From positions 1 through 6,803 of the forward strand of contig WTIV01000203.1 in assembly GCA_011525095.1 (NCBI GenBank): a DNA stretch of 6,803 nt, written 5' to 3'. The DNA is from Methanobacteriota archaeon. GTDB taxonomy: Archaea > Thermoplasmatota > Poseidoniia > Poseidoniales > Poseidoniaceae. Of the stretch, positions 1-5,421 are shown one piece after another; the first letter of the stretch is position 1; the number at the start of each line of letters is the position of its first letter. The translations under genes and the position numbers were made by a program. Below the pieces are notes generated by a model that was not told the origin of the DNA, did not search any database, and was given only the letters and a program-made list of their open reading frames with translations.

Positions 1-4
1 GCGA

Positions 5-700
5 CTAATTGGTGACGAAGTAGAGGCAGTGGTTATCCTCTAGGCCGTGTAGGTCAATCTGTTCCTCAATGTGCAGTCCTGCATCTTCTAATTGGGCACG
101 AACTTGCTTGAACACCTCTCTTTCTCCACCTTCGCTGAATCTCTCTGATGCTGCCTTGAGAGAAAGTAGTCCTTTGCCTCCGGGCTTCAAGAATCGCTTG
201 ACAGCCTTAATGAAAATTTCTGCCTGGCCGGCCTGAGAAACATCCTGTAGTAACCAGTCTACCTTGTTTGCAACCATTACTCCCCAAGCAGCATGCTTTC
301 TAGCGTCTCCTAGAACAGGGACCAGCCCGGGTCTCAATGTTGCGAGGTGAACTAAATCTCTTAGGCAGCGTGGCGATAAGTCGACAGCGATTATTCTGCC
401 ACCTTTTTCATTCTTGGCTCCACACACTTGGTCGTGAAGGTGAGAGATTGAGGTGCCGTGTCCTGCACCAAGGTATAGACAAGTATCTCCTTCATTGGGC
501 AATAACTCGTATTGAGTCTGTCTTGCCCGAGAAATTGCAGCACCTAATTTTGAGCGAGTAGGGTCCCATCTGCGGTATTCCACACCTCTGAACCTGCGCA
601 ATGATTCACCATACTGCGAGTATTTTGGAACAGCATTCAGCGTCCATATGGCTCTGCCATCCAGCATTACTGCCCATGAGAGACGGCGTTTTTTTGCCAT
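5..700 (-). CDS. flpA: Fibrillarin-like rRNA/tRNA 2'-O-methyltransferase
   Basis: This is the catalytic subunit of the archaeal box C/D sRNP. It transfers a methyl group from S-adenosylmethionine to ribose 2'-OH of rRNA (and some tRNA) at sites chosen by guide RNAs, working with Nop5 and L7Ae. The 231-residue protein has the usual archaeal length. Visible motifs are WDPTRSKLGAAI (45-56), SAM-binding motif I LYLGAGHGTSISHLHD (75-90), VDLS with D107, GDAR with D132, QDVSQ with D153, and SLKAAS with K182; the last residues fit the fibrillarin catalytic D/K set. Motif I reads GAGHGTS where the family commonly has GAASGTT. I chose the ATG at 700 because the longer frame (to 838) runs back inside nop5 and because a strong SD, GAGGTGA, lies 4 bases upstream. 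The gene follows nop5 with a 4-bp gap, the classical pairing, so co-expression and translational coupling are likely. Confidence 0.95.
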   Translation of the reverse strand: MAKKRRLSWAVMLDGRAIWTLNAVPKYSQYGESLRRFRGVEYRRWDPTRSKLGAAISRARQTQYELLPNEGDTCLYLGAGHGTSISHLHDQVCGAKNEKGGRIIAVDLSPRCLRDLVHLATLRPGLVPVLGDARKHAAWGVMVANKVDWLLQDVSQAGQAEIFIKAVKRFLKPGGKGLLSLKAASERFSEGGEREVFKQVRAQLEDAGLHIEEQIDLHGLEDNHCLYFVTN

Positions 701-703
701 GAA

Positions 704-711
704 ATCACCTC
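704..711 (-). promoter_or_regulatory. Shine-Dalgarno for flpA, overlapping the nop5 stop
   Basis: Read on the minus strand, the bases are GAGGTGAT, a near-complete match to the archaeal anti-SD complement (GGAGGTGAT), ending 4 bases before the ATG at 700. The TGA inside this motif (707-705) is the stop codon of nop5, so the terminating ribosome sits directly on the initiation site of flpA. It decides the flpA start against the longer upstream reading frame. Confidence 0.8.
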
Positions 712-1712
712 TGTGGTGGTTTTGAATTCTCGCTGCGAATGACTTCGACACGTGCTGCAACAGCGTCAACCGCTTCTTGACTCCAGACCTCTCCACCGTA
801 TGCATCGCATCTAGCGGCGATACTTGCCTTAGCAGCAACCGTTCTTGCGATCTTTCCTCTAACCCAGCGAGGTGACCTTGAAATCCAAGGGTGCATGAAT
901 ATGTGACCGTGTTTTGGCGATGGTGCTCCCGTCTTCAGGTGATTGAAAAACGCCTTTTCTGCGCCTAAAATCTGCATAGTTCCTGCTGGTAACCTAGCAA
1001 GTCTTGCTCTACCGTGAGCTTCAACACACAATCTAGCAGCGAGGATTGGACCCAGCAGTGCAGAAAGTGATGGTAGATGCGATGATGCTAATTCACGGAC
1101 TACGTTCTCCATTCTGTCGAGTCTTGCTTTGATTTCGCTTACACTTGTTGCCCAGTCTTTCAGGCTAGCCCATTCTGCATCGGTTGGACCTTCAGGTGGC
1201 ATTCCAATGTCAAGCAGTTCTGCTAGTTGCGCAAGGTCTGAGGATTCTGTTACTTTTTTTGCTAAGCCGGTTCTGTCTCTCTCAAATCTTGCCTCAGGTA
1301 GGAAAAGGCCGACCCATTCAACGAGCCTGCCTTCAATTGTAACATATGATGCACGTAATTCGTCAGAGGCTTTGAGAATGTGCTCAAGCCTTCTATCGGG
1401 GTCTCCTGCAGCAGCATCAACACCTCTCTTTGATAACAGAATAGCAGCCTTATCGAGGTATTCCAGAGCTTCATTACTCGGTAGAGGCCATTCAGCATCT
1501 GGTAAATTTTCATCCCCATGAATCAAAGGCGTGGAGTCTGGAAATCTTTCCAGCAGCCTCTCTGCCTCCGGGGTAAGCGCCTCATGAGCGATGATATCCA
1601 TCCTTGAACAGACAGCGTTGGTGTCGTGCCAGCCATCCCACTCTTCAACATCCAAAATGTTGCCATCAGAGTCTGCAACGGCGGCGGCTCTCCAATCGTA
1701 CCATAGCCACAT
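705..1712 (-). CDS. nop5: Nop5 (Nop56/58-like) C/D box sRNP core protein
   Basis: Scaffold of the archaeal box C/D ribonucleoprotein: it bridges fibrillarin (through its N-terminal domain), dimerises through a coiled coil, and binds the L7Ae-RNA complex through its C-terminal Nop domain. Of 335 residues, about 106-141 match the NOPS/coiled-coil entry region, ending LFLPEA. Residues 212-306 are an unmistakable Nop domain with LGPILAARL, ILGAEKAFFNHL (248-259), PKHGHIFMHPW (266-276) and RGKIART (285-291). The N-terminal domain is diverged but in the expected place. The C-terminus is short and lacks the long Lys/Glu tail of many homologues. I chose ATG 1712; the longer frame would use TTG at 1766, and a TATA-like box (1753-1760) lies inside that extension. 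No SD precedes 1712, so a short-leader or near-leaderless transcript is inferred. It is first in a nop5-flpA operon. Confidence 0.93.
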   Translation of the reverse strand: MWLWYDWRAAAVADSDGNILDVEEWDGWHDTNAVCSRMDIIAHEALTPEAERLLERFPDSTPLIHGDENLPDAEWPLPSNEALEYLDKAAILLSKRGVDAAAGDPDRRLEHILKASDELRASYVTIEGRLVEWVGLFLPEARFERDRTGLAKKVTESSDLAQLAELLDIGMPPEGPTDAEWASLKDWATSVSEIKARLDRMENVVRELASSHLPSLSALLGPILAARLCVEAHGRARLARLPAGTMQILGAEKAFFNHLKTGAPSPKHGHIFMHPWISRSPRWVRGKIARTVAAKASIAARCDAYGGEVWSQEAVDAVAARVEVIRSENSKPPQR

Positions 1713-1752
1713 ATGGTTAGGCAAAAGTCCCCACTTGATGAAACAATTGCTC

Positions 1753-1760
1753 TTTTTATA
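1753..1760 (-). promoter_or_regulatory. TATA-like box for nop5-flpA
   Basis: On the minus strand the octamer is TATAAAAA. Its centre is about 44 bases upstream of the nop5 ATG (1712). With the usual archaeal spacing of about 25 bases to the start site, transcription would begin near 1731 and leave a leader of about 19 nt. The upstream bases are not a strong BRE. This is pattern-based; no transcript data are available. Confidence 0.45.
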
Positions 1761-1770
1761 GAACAAATGT

Positions 1771-1779
1771 TGATATAAG
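1771..1779 (+). promoter_or_regulatory. TATA-like box for the tfs-sco operon
   Basis: The bases TGATATAAG are centred about 25 bases before the tfs ATG at 1800. That is the spacing expected if transcription begins at or next to the start codon (a leaderless mRNA), which fits the absence of an SD before tfs. The box lies less than 20 bases from the oppositely oriented nop5 box, so the two promoters occupy one compact divergent region. Confidence 0.5.
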
Positions 1780-1799
1780 GTGTCTTCCGGTGTGTTCGT

Positions 1800-2153
1800 A
1801 TGTTCTGCCCACAGTGCGGTACACTAGCATTCCCTACTCCATCAGGAGATATTAATTGTACAAATTACAAATGTGGATATCAAGGCCCAGCAAATCTGAA
1901 AGTCAAGGGTGCTGATGGAAAGGAAGTAGACCTCTCCCAGGTTACTTCCTCTTCCAAGGCTGAGACCCGTGTCTATGAGGTAATCAAGGATTCAGATGAG
2001 ATGCGTGGTGTTCTAACAACAGGAGATTACATGTGTCCAAAGTGCGACTGCGTTGAAGTATTCTCATACCTTGAGCAAACACGCTCATCTGATGAACCAG
2101 AAACCAGAATGTTGACTTGCAAGGAATGTGGCAACGGCTGGAGAGAATACTGA
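1800..2153 (+). CDS. tfs: Transcription factor S (archaeal TFIIS-like cleavage factor)
   Basis: TFS enters the secondary channel of archaeal RNA polymerase and stimulates cleavage of the nascent RNA in backtracked complexes, giving rescue and proofreading. The 117-residue length is typical. The N-terminal zinc ribbon uses C3, C6, C20 and C25. The C-terminal ribbon uses C79, C82, C107 and C110 and includes the hallmark hairpin QTRSSDEPETR (93-103), with the catalytic acidic pair D98-E99. That pair argues for an active cleavage factor rather than an RPB9-like subunit, which lacks it. An extra cysteine (C84) sits two residues after C82, where the family usually has CG-N. No SD precedes the ATG, and the TATA-like box about 25 bases upstream suggests leaderless translation. 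The stop lies 11 bases before the first sco gene, so it probably heads a three-gene operon. Confidence 0.93.
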   Translation: MFCPQCGTLAFPTPSGDINCTNYKCGYQGPANLKVKGADGKEVDLSQVTSSSKAETRVYEVIKDSDEMRGVLTTGDYMCPKCDCVEVFSYLEQTRSSDEPETRMLTCKECGNGWREY

Positions 2154-2164
2154 AGTGATATAAT

Positions 2165-2743
2165 ATGCAAATTCGAGTTTTACTCGCTTGTATGCTGTTG
2201 TTATTTCCGGGCTGTTTTAGTGATGAAGAAGGTCCAGATTTCAATGGAAAGAATCTCAACAAAATGGATGTCTACAAATTCACGCTCAGTGATACAAATC
2301 AATCTGACTTTTCACTTACAGAGTTAGAGGGCCAAGTCGTTGTATTGGCATTTGTTTACACACGCTGCGACGATGTTTGCTTGCTAATTGCAAATAATTT
2401 GAAGTTTGCAAAATCACAACTTACAGAGGAAGAACTGGAGAAAGTGTCATTCGTATCTGTAACCATTGACTGGCGTCATGATTCACCGGAGGTACTGGGT
2501 GATTGGGCTGACGAGATGGGACTTGATTGGCCCCACCTAACGGATTGGAATTCTGATGAAATAAAGACCACGTACGAAGAGTATGATGTGGTACCATACG
2601 ATGATGAAACCTATCAGGACATCCATCTACAACCAGTGTACATCTTAGATACAAATTTGGATGGAAGAGTCGTATGGAGCGAATATGATTGGCCGATTGA
2701 CCTCTTTGTTGAAGATTTGAGAACAGTCATTGATTTGGAGTGA
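2165..2743 (+). CDS. SCO1/SenC-family lipoprotein (first of tandem pair)
   Basis: A thioredoxin-fold protein of the SCO1/SenC family, which binds copper through CxxxC plus a distal His and helps metallate the CuA site of cytochrome oxidase or act as a thiol reductase. The 192-residue protein starts with a short hydrophobic signal and a lipobox, LLLFPGC, with C17 as the probable lipidated residue, so it is likely membrane-anchored on the outside. The copper motif is TRCDDVC (C68, C72). IDWRHDSPEVL matches the family's SVDPxRDTPxxL, and H154 in DIHLQPVYILD is the expected third ligand. The usual proline after the second Cys is replaced by Leu. The ATG follows a partial SD (GTGA, 2155-2158) at a 6-base spacing. 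It sits 11 bp after tfs and 4 bp before its paralogue. No oxidase genes are in view, so the partner oxidase is inferred. Confidence 0.9.
   Translation: MQIRVLLACMLLLFPGCFSDEEGPDFNGKNLNKMDVYKFTLSDTNQSDFSLTELEGQVVVLAFVYTRCDDVCLLIANNLKFAKSQLTEEELEKVSFVSVTIDWRHDSPEVLGDWADEMGLDWPHLTDWNSDEIKTTYEEYDVVPYDDETYQDIHLQPVYILDTNLDGRVVWSEYDWPIDLFVEDLRTVIDLE
2466..2487 (+). repeat. 22-bp identical patch shared by the two sco genes, copy 1
   Basis: These 22 bases are identical to 3049-3070. They encode the middle of the IDWRHDSP / VDWRHDSP motif in the two Sco paralogues. Flanking codons differ more, so this is the most conserved stretch I found between the copies at nucleotide level. It reflects paralogy, not a mobile or regulatory repeat. 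Confidence 0.8.
2737..2743 (+). promoter_or_regulatory. Shine-Dalgarno that sets the start of the second sco gene
   Basis: GGAGTGA ends 4 bases before the ATG at 2748 (7 bases counted from GGAG) and contains the stop codon of the first sco gene (2741-2743). An upstream in-frame alternative at 2730 would add six non-signal residues and put this site inside the gene, so 2748 is preferred. As with nop5-flpA, the upstream stop sits within the SD. Confidence 0.7.
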
Positions 2744-2747
2744 TAGA

Positions 2748-3338
2748 ATGAGGATTAAAGCACTGATGCTGACCATGATTCTAATGCTTCCAGGATGTTT
2801 TTCAGGGGATGAAGAGATTTCTTTCCATGGCCGCGACCTTGGTGGAAATGATACTTACAAATTCACTTTGGAAGATGCGGAAGGACCATTGTGGAGCCTA
2901 GAAGACCAAGAAGGAAAAGTCGTGGTTCTTGTGTTTATTTTCACAAGGTGTGACAATACCTGCCCTGTGACAAGTCAAAACATCAAGGTGGTCAAAGATT
3001 CATTGACTGATGATGAATTAGCAAAAACAAGCTTTGTTTCAATTACCGTTGACTGGCGTCATGATTCACCTGCAAAGTTGCGTAACTACACCGCAGACTT
3101 CGGATATGATTGGCCTCATCTAACTGGAGCAAAAGAGTATCTTGACCCCATTTACGAGAATTATGGCGTATACCCATATGAAGAGGGAGACGACTCTGAG
3201 GAAGGCTACACTGTAGCACACCCTTCACCGACTTACATCCTTGACACTGAAGGCCAAGGAAGAGTTGTTTGGTCTGATTATGACTTCCCGACAGACCTGT
3301 TCTTGGAAGACCTCAGAACAGTGATTGAGCACTACTGA
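2748..3338 (+). CDS. SCO1/SenC-family lipoprotein (second of tandem pair)
   Basis: Paralogue of the preceding gene, alignable without gaps over about the first 126 residues. The 196-residue protein has a hydrophobic signal with lipobox LMLPGC (C17) and is probably a lipid-anchored extracytoplasmic protein. The copper motif is TRCDNTCP (C68, C72), here with the family's usual proline after the second Cys. VDWRHDSP, DWPHLT, H158 before PTYILD, and a nearly identical C-terminal RVVWSDYDFPTDLF follow. Relative to copy 1 it has an acidic insertion around 145-153. The family role is copper delivery to cytochrome oxidase CuA or thiol-disulfide exchange. Which of these applies here, and whether the copies differ in job, is inference. 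The start is set by the SD GGAGTGA inside the end of copy 1. The stop codon abuts the stop of fpg on the opposite strand. Confidence 0.9.
   Translation: MRIKALMLTMILMLPGCFSGDEEISFHGRDLGGNDTYKFTLEDAEGPLWSLEDQEGKVVVLVFIFTRCDNTCPVTSQNIKVVKDSLTDDELAKTSFVSITVDWRHDSPAKLRNYTADFGYDWPHLTGAKEYLDPIYENYGVYPYEEGDDSEEGYTVAHPSPTYILDTEGQGRVVWSDYDFPTDLFLEDLRTVIEHY
3049..3070 (+). repeat. 22-bp identical patch shared by the two sco genes, copy 2
   Basis: Identical to 2466-2487; it encodes the VDWRHDSP segment of the second Sco paralogue. The arms are separated by about 580 bp, in the same orientation and in equivalent codon phase. Confidence 0.8.
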
Positions 3339-4142
3339 TTATTTCTGACAAGAGCGGCACCAAAACGTAGAGCGACCGCCTTGTACAAGTCTCTCAATAA
3401 CGCCACCGCAGTCACAGTCCTTGCCTTCCTTGTCGTAGACCTTGAATTGGTGAATGAAATATCCGAGGGTCCCATCGACACCAGCGAAGTCTCTCAAAGA
3501 TGAACCGCCGACTCTTATTGCCTCAGCGAGGATTTCTTTGATCTCTGCAACAAGTACATCGCATTCCTTTTTCTTGACTTTATTCGAAACGCGAGTTGGT
3601 GAAATCTTTGCACGGTTCAAAGCCTCACAAGCATAGATATTCCCGACACCAACGACCACCTTCTGGTCAAGGATGCTGATTTTGACAGCACTCTTTCTCT
3701 TTTGCAACTTCTCGTACAGGTCCTTTCCAGTCCATTCTTCGAGCGGTTCGGGACCAAGGTGGTCGAGTAATTTATGTGATGTGCCGCTAAAAATGTCCAG
3801 TACTCCGAACCTCCTCGGGTCGTTGTAAACCGACATACTGCCATCATCGAATAGAATCACGACGTGGTCATGCTTGCCTTCACAATCGCTAGCATCTAGA
3901 GTCCATTTGCCACTCATTCCAAGGTGTGAAAGGAGTACGTCACCATTGTCTAAGTCAATCAGCAGATATTTGGCACGCCTTCGAATATCCTTCACAGTAC
4001 GCCCTGTTAGGCGTTCAGAAAGCCCTTCTGGGAATGGGAATCTGAGATTTTCTCTGCGTAAATCTACGCCATCGATGCGCTTGCCTATCCAAGATCTAGC
4101 CAGTCCAGTTCGGACTGTCTCTACCTCGGGTAGTTCTGGCAT
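3339..4142 (-). CDS. mutM: Formamidopyrimidine-DNA glycosylase (Fpg/MutM)
   Basis: A base-excision repair enzyme that removes 8-oxoguanine and ring-opened purines and cleaves the abasic strand. The 267-residue protein is of standard length. It begins MPELPEVETV, so after Met removal Pro is the Schiff-base nucleophile and Glu the next catalytic residue. RRRAKYLL holds the conserved Lys (K58), then HLGMSG (73-78), the DPRRFG loop (108-113), VGVGNIY with N168 (helix-two-turn-helix), and a C-terminal zinc finger with R257 in GGRST. The finger ligands C243, C245, C262 and C265 show a C-x-C first knuckle where E. coli Fpg has C-x2-C. The longer frame up to 4199 is rejected because Pro must follow the initiator Met and GGAG lies 6 bases upstream of 4142. 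Fpg is mainly a bacterial family, so ancient transfer is likely. Confidence 0.96.
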   Translation of the reverse strand: MPELPEVETVRTGLARSWIGKRIDGVDLRRENLRFPFPEGLSERLTGRTVKDIRRRAKYLLIDLDNGDVLLSHLGMSGKWTLDASDCEGKHDHVVILFDDGSMSVYNDPRRFGVLDIFSGTSHKLLDHLGPEPLEEWTGKDLYEKLQKRKSAVKISILDQKVVVGVGNIYACEALNRAKISPTRVSNKVKKKECDVLVAEIKEILAEAIRVGGSSLRDFAGVDGTLGYFIHQFKVYDKEGKDCDCGGVIERLVQGGRSTFWCRSCQK

Positions 4143-4148
4143 GTCTTG

Positions 4149-4152
4149 CTCC
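4149..4152 (-). promoter_or_regulatory. Shine-Dalgarno for fpg
   Basis: The minus strand reads TTTGGAGCAAGAC immediately before the ATG at 4142; GGAG has a 6-base spacer. It supports the start that yields the MPELPEVE N-terminus, in which catalytic Pro follows Met. Confidence 0.6.
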
Positions 4153-4184
4153 AAAGGCAAGACCTCAATAGTATTGATTGTCAA

Positions 4185-4192
4185 ATAATAAT
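4185..4192 (+). promoter_or_regulatory. TATA-like AT-rich box upstream of the Cys-cluster gene
   Basis: An AATAATAA stretch is centred about 28 bases before the ATG at 4217, consistent with a leaderless transcript; no SD is visible before that ATG. The alternative TTG start at 4178 lies upstream of this box. The whole segment is AT-rich, so the match carries limited weight. Confidence 0.3.
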
Positions 4193-4216
4193 AACTCAAT
4201 CAGCATCAAACAGAAT

Positions 4217-4786
4217 ATGGAAGAGGTTGTTGAATCTGGAAAAATCAAATTTCCAAAAGAGTGGTGCAGATTCCAACATCGACAATTAGCTACAAGATAC
4301 AACATAATTCCTAAGGAAGTCAAGGAAGCAAATTTCAGCTTTAGTCAGAGGATGAGTTTGTTATTCACGCATTTTAGCATTAGATTCACGAGGAAAATGG
4401 TTGTTATTTTTGCGATTATTCTTGCGATAAATTTCATCTGGAAACAAATCGTTTCCCGCTTCAAAATAATTACTAATTATTTCCTAAATGAATTAGAATT
4501 CGTATTGTGGACGGCGATGTTCATCGCTCTTTTCTTGAATCTGAGTTCTAAATTTATTCAGAACCGGGTAGAAAATGGAGATTATCTATTCAACAAAAAT
4601 CCAATTTTGGTAATTGGATGTACAACATGTGAGTGGTCTGGTATCTGCGAAGAATCTGAAATTTGCAAGGATTGCAACTCGCTAGGAGTTAACATTGGAA
4701 ATTGGCCTCAAGATACAATCATTCAGAATCTAAAGGATAATCCAAGATGGGGAATGAAACCTAAGGTCAAAGACTCAAACCAGTAA
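4217..4786 (+). CDS. Unrecognised two-TM protein with C-terminal cysteine cluster
   Basis: I do not recognise a family. Using ATG 4217 gives 189 residues. Residues 1-59 are polar, with scattered basic residues (segment FRQ/RFQHRQ region rich in charge). Two hydrophobic helices follow at about 60-77 (KMVVIFAIILAINFIW) and 94-112, then a soluble tail. The tail holds C135, C138, C144, C150 and C153, spaced C-x2-C-x5-C-x5-C-x2-C, which suggests a metal or iron-sulfur site, though disulfides are possible. The tail ends in a charged segment. The frame extends to a TTG at 4178, rejected because it adds an Asn/Ser-rich stretch and no SD. The gene is AT-richer than its neighbours: 19 G/C of 60 in 4381-4440 against 27 of 60 in 3901-3960 of fpg. 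It is divergent from fpg and overlaps the exporter gene tail-to-tail by 12 bp. Function unknown. Confidence 0.75.
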   Translation: MEEVVESGKIKFPKEWCRFQHRQLATRYNIIPKEVKEANFSFSQRMSLLFTHFSIRFTRKMVVIFAIILAINFIWKQIVSRFKIITNYFLNELEFVLWTAMFIALFLNLSSKFIQNRVENGDYLFNKNPILVIGCTTCEWSGICEESEICKDCNSLGVNIGNWPQDTIIQNLKDNPRWGMKPKVKDSNQ

Positions 4787-5380
4787 TTTCCAAGTAGACC
4801 AAATGGCTAATCCAAACATTAGCAATCCGGTAATCCTATTCATGAACTTCTGATTGTTTTCAATTCTGGATAGCAGGCTTGAGTTAGACAGAACCAATGC
4901 AACCAGTACATACCAGATTGTATCGATTGACATTCCAAGAACTGCAATGATCCATTTTGTATCGCTTGACATCCCAGGTTCAAGGACAGAAGAGAGTACA
5001 GCAAGCATGAAAACGGCAATTTTAGGATTCAAGAATGCGATGAAAAAACCTTCAACAAAGCCTTCTCTATTTCCACCTTCATGCTCAATTTTTTGTGACT
5101 GTGCGGTGTAAATTCCGTATCCAAGATAAACCAAGAATACTATCCCAATAACTTGCAATATGGTGAATAGTGTTGGCAATTCAGTCATGATGGTAACTAG
5201 CCCAAACACTACGGCGGCAGCATAGAATCCGAATCCTATGCCGTGACCTACTGCGCAAGCCAAACCTCTGGCTCTGCCACCAATCATCGTGTTACGCAAG
5301 ACAACTGCAAGAGATGGTCCTGGTGACGTTGCACCGAGAATGAACATCACGGCAGCAGCAGAGATTGCGGTTATGTCCAC
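4775..5380 (-). CDS. LysE/RhtB-family amino-acid exporter-like membrane protein
   Basis: An integral membrane protein of the LysE/RhtB family, whose characterised members export amino acids such as lysine, threonine or homoserine lactone; the substrate here cannot be told from sequence. From GTG 5380 it is 201 residues with about six hydrophobic segments. The diagnostic first helix ends in TSPGPSLAVVLRN (PGP at 20-22), followed by GGRARGLACAVGHGIG and, in the second half, the family motif FLNPKIAVF (116-124). I prefer GTG 5380 because it puts PGP about 20 residues from the start, as in the family. A TTG at 5425 is also in frame and would add 15 polar residues; its first bases overlap the stop of the small ORF upstream (TTGA), so coupled initiation there is a real alternative. 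The 3' end overlaps the convergent Cys-cluster gene. Confidence 0.88.
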   Translation of the reverse strand: MDITAISAAAVMFILGATSPGPSLAVVLRNTMIGGRARGLACAVGHGIGFGFYAAAVVFGLVTIMTELPTLFTILQVIGIVFLVYLGYGIYTAQSQKIEHEGGNREGFVEGFFIAFLNPKIAVFMLAVLSSVLEPGMSSDTKWIIAVLGMSIDTIWYVLVALVLSNSSLLSRIENNQKFMNRITGLLMFGLAIWSTWKLLV

Positions 5381-5421
5381 AACTAACCCAGTGTGGTCAT
5401 AGACATGAGTCTTGGCATGAT

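Noticed and set aside
337..561. Plus-strand ORF of 74 residues opposite flpA
   Set aside because: Antisense shadow of a well-supported gene, with no recognisable protein features or start signal.
701..838. N-terminal extension of the fibrillarin frame up to 838
   Set aside because: It lies inside the nop5 coding region in another frame, has no family match, and the ATG at 700 has a strong SD and the expected FlpA length.
1129..1521. Overlapping plus (1129-1521) and minus (1262-1519) ORFs within nop5
   Set aside because: Both sit entirely inside the nop5 frame, have low-complexity Ser-rich or random-looking products and no motifs.
2730..2747. Longer start for the second sco gene
   Set aside because: Adds a polar MIWSDR before the signal peptide and overlaps the end of the first sco gene; ATG 2748 has the SD and lines up with its paralogue.
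3339..3360. Transcription terminator after the sco operon
   Set aside because: No T-run of five or more and no stem-loop near the stop codons of either convergent gene.
4143..4199. 19-residue extension of Fpg
   Set aside because: Fpg needs Pro directly after the initiator Met for catalysis; MPELPEVE starts at 4142.
4178..4216. TTG start for the Cys-cluster gene
   Set aside because: Gives an Asn/Ser-rich lead with no SD and places the TATA-like box inside the gene; ATG 4217 fits better, though not proven.
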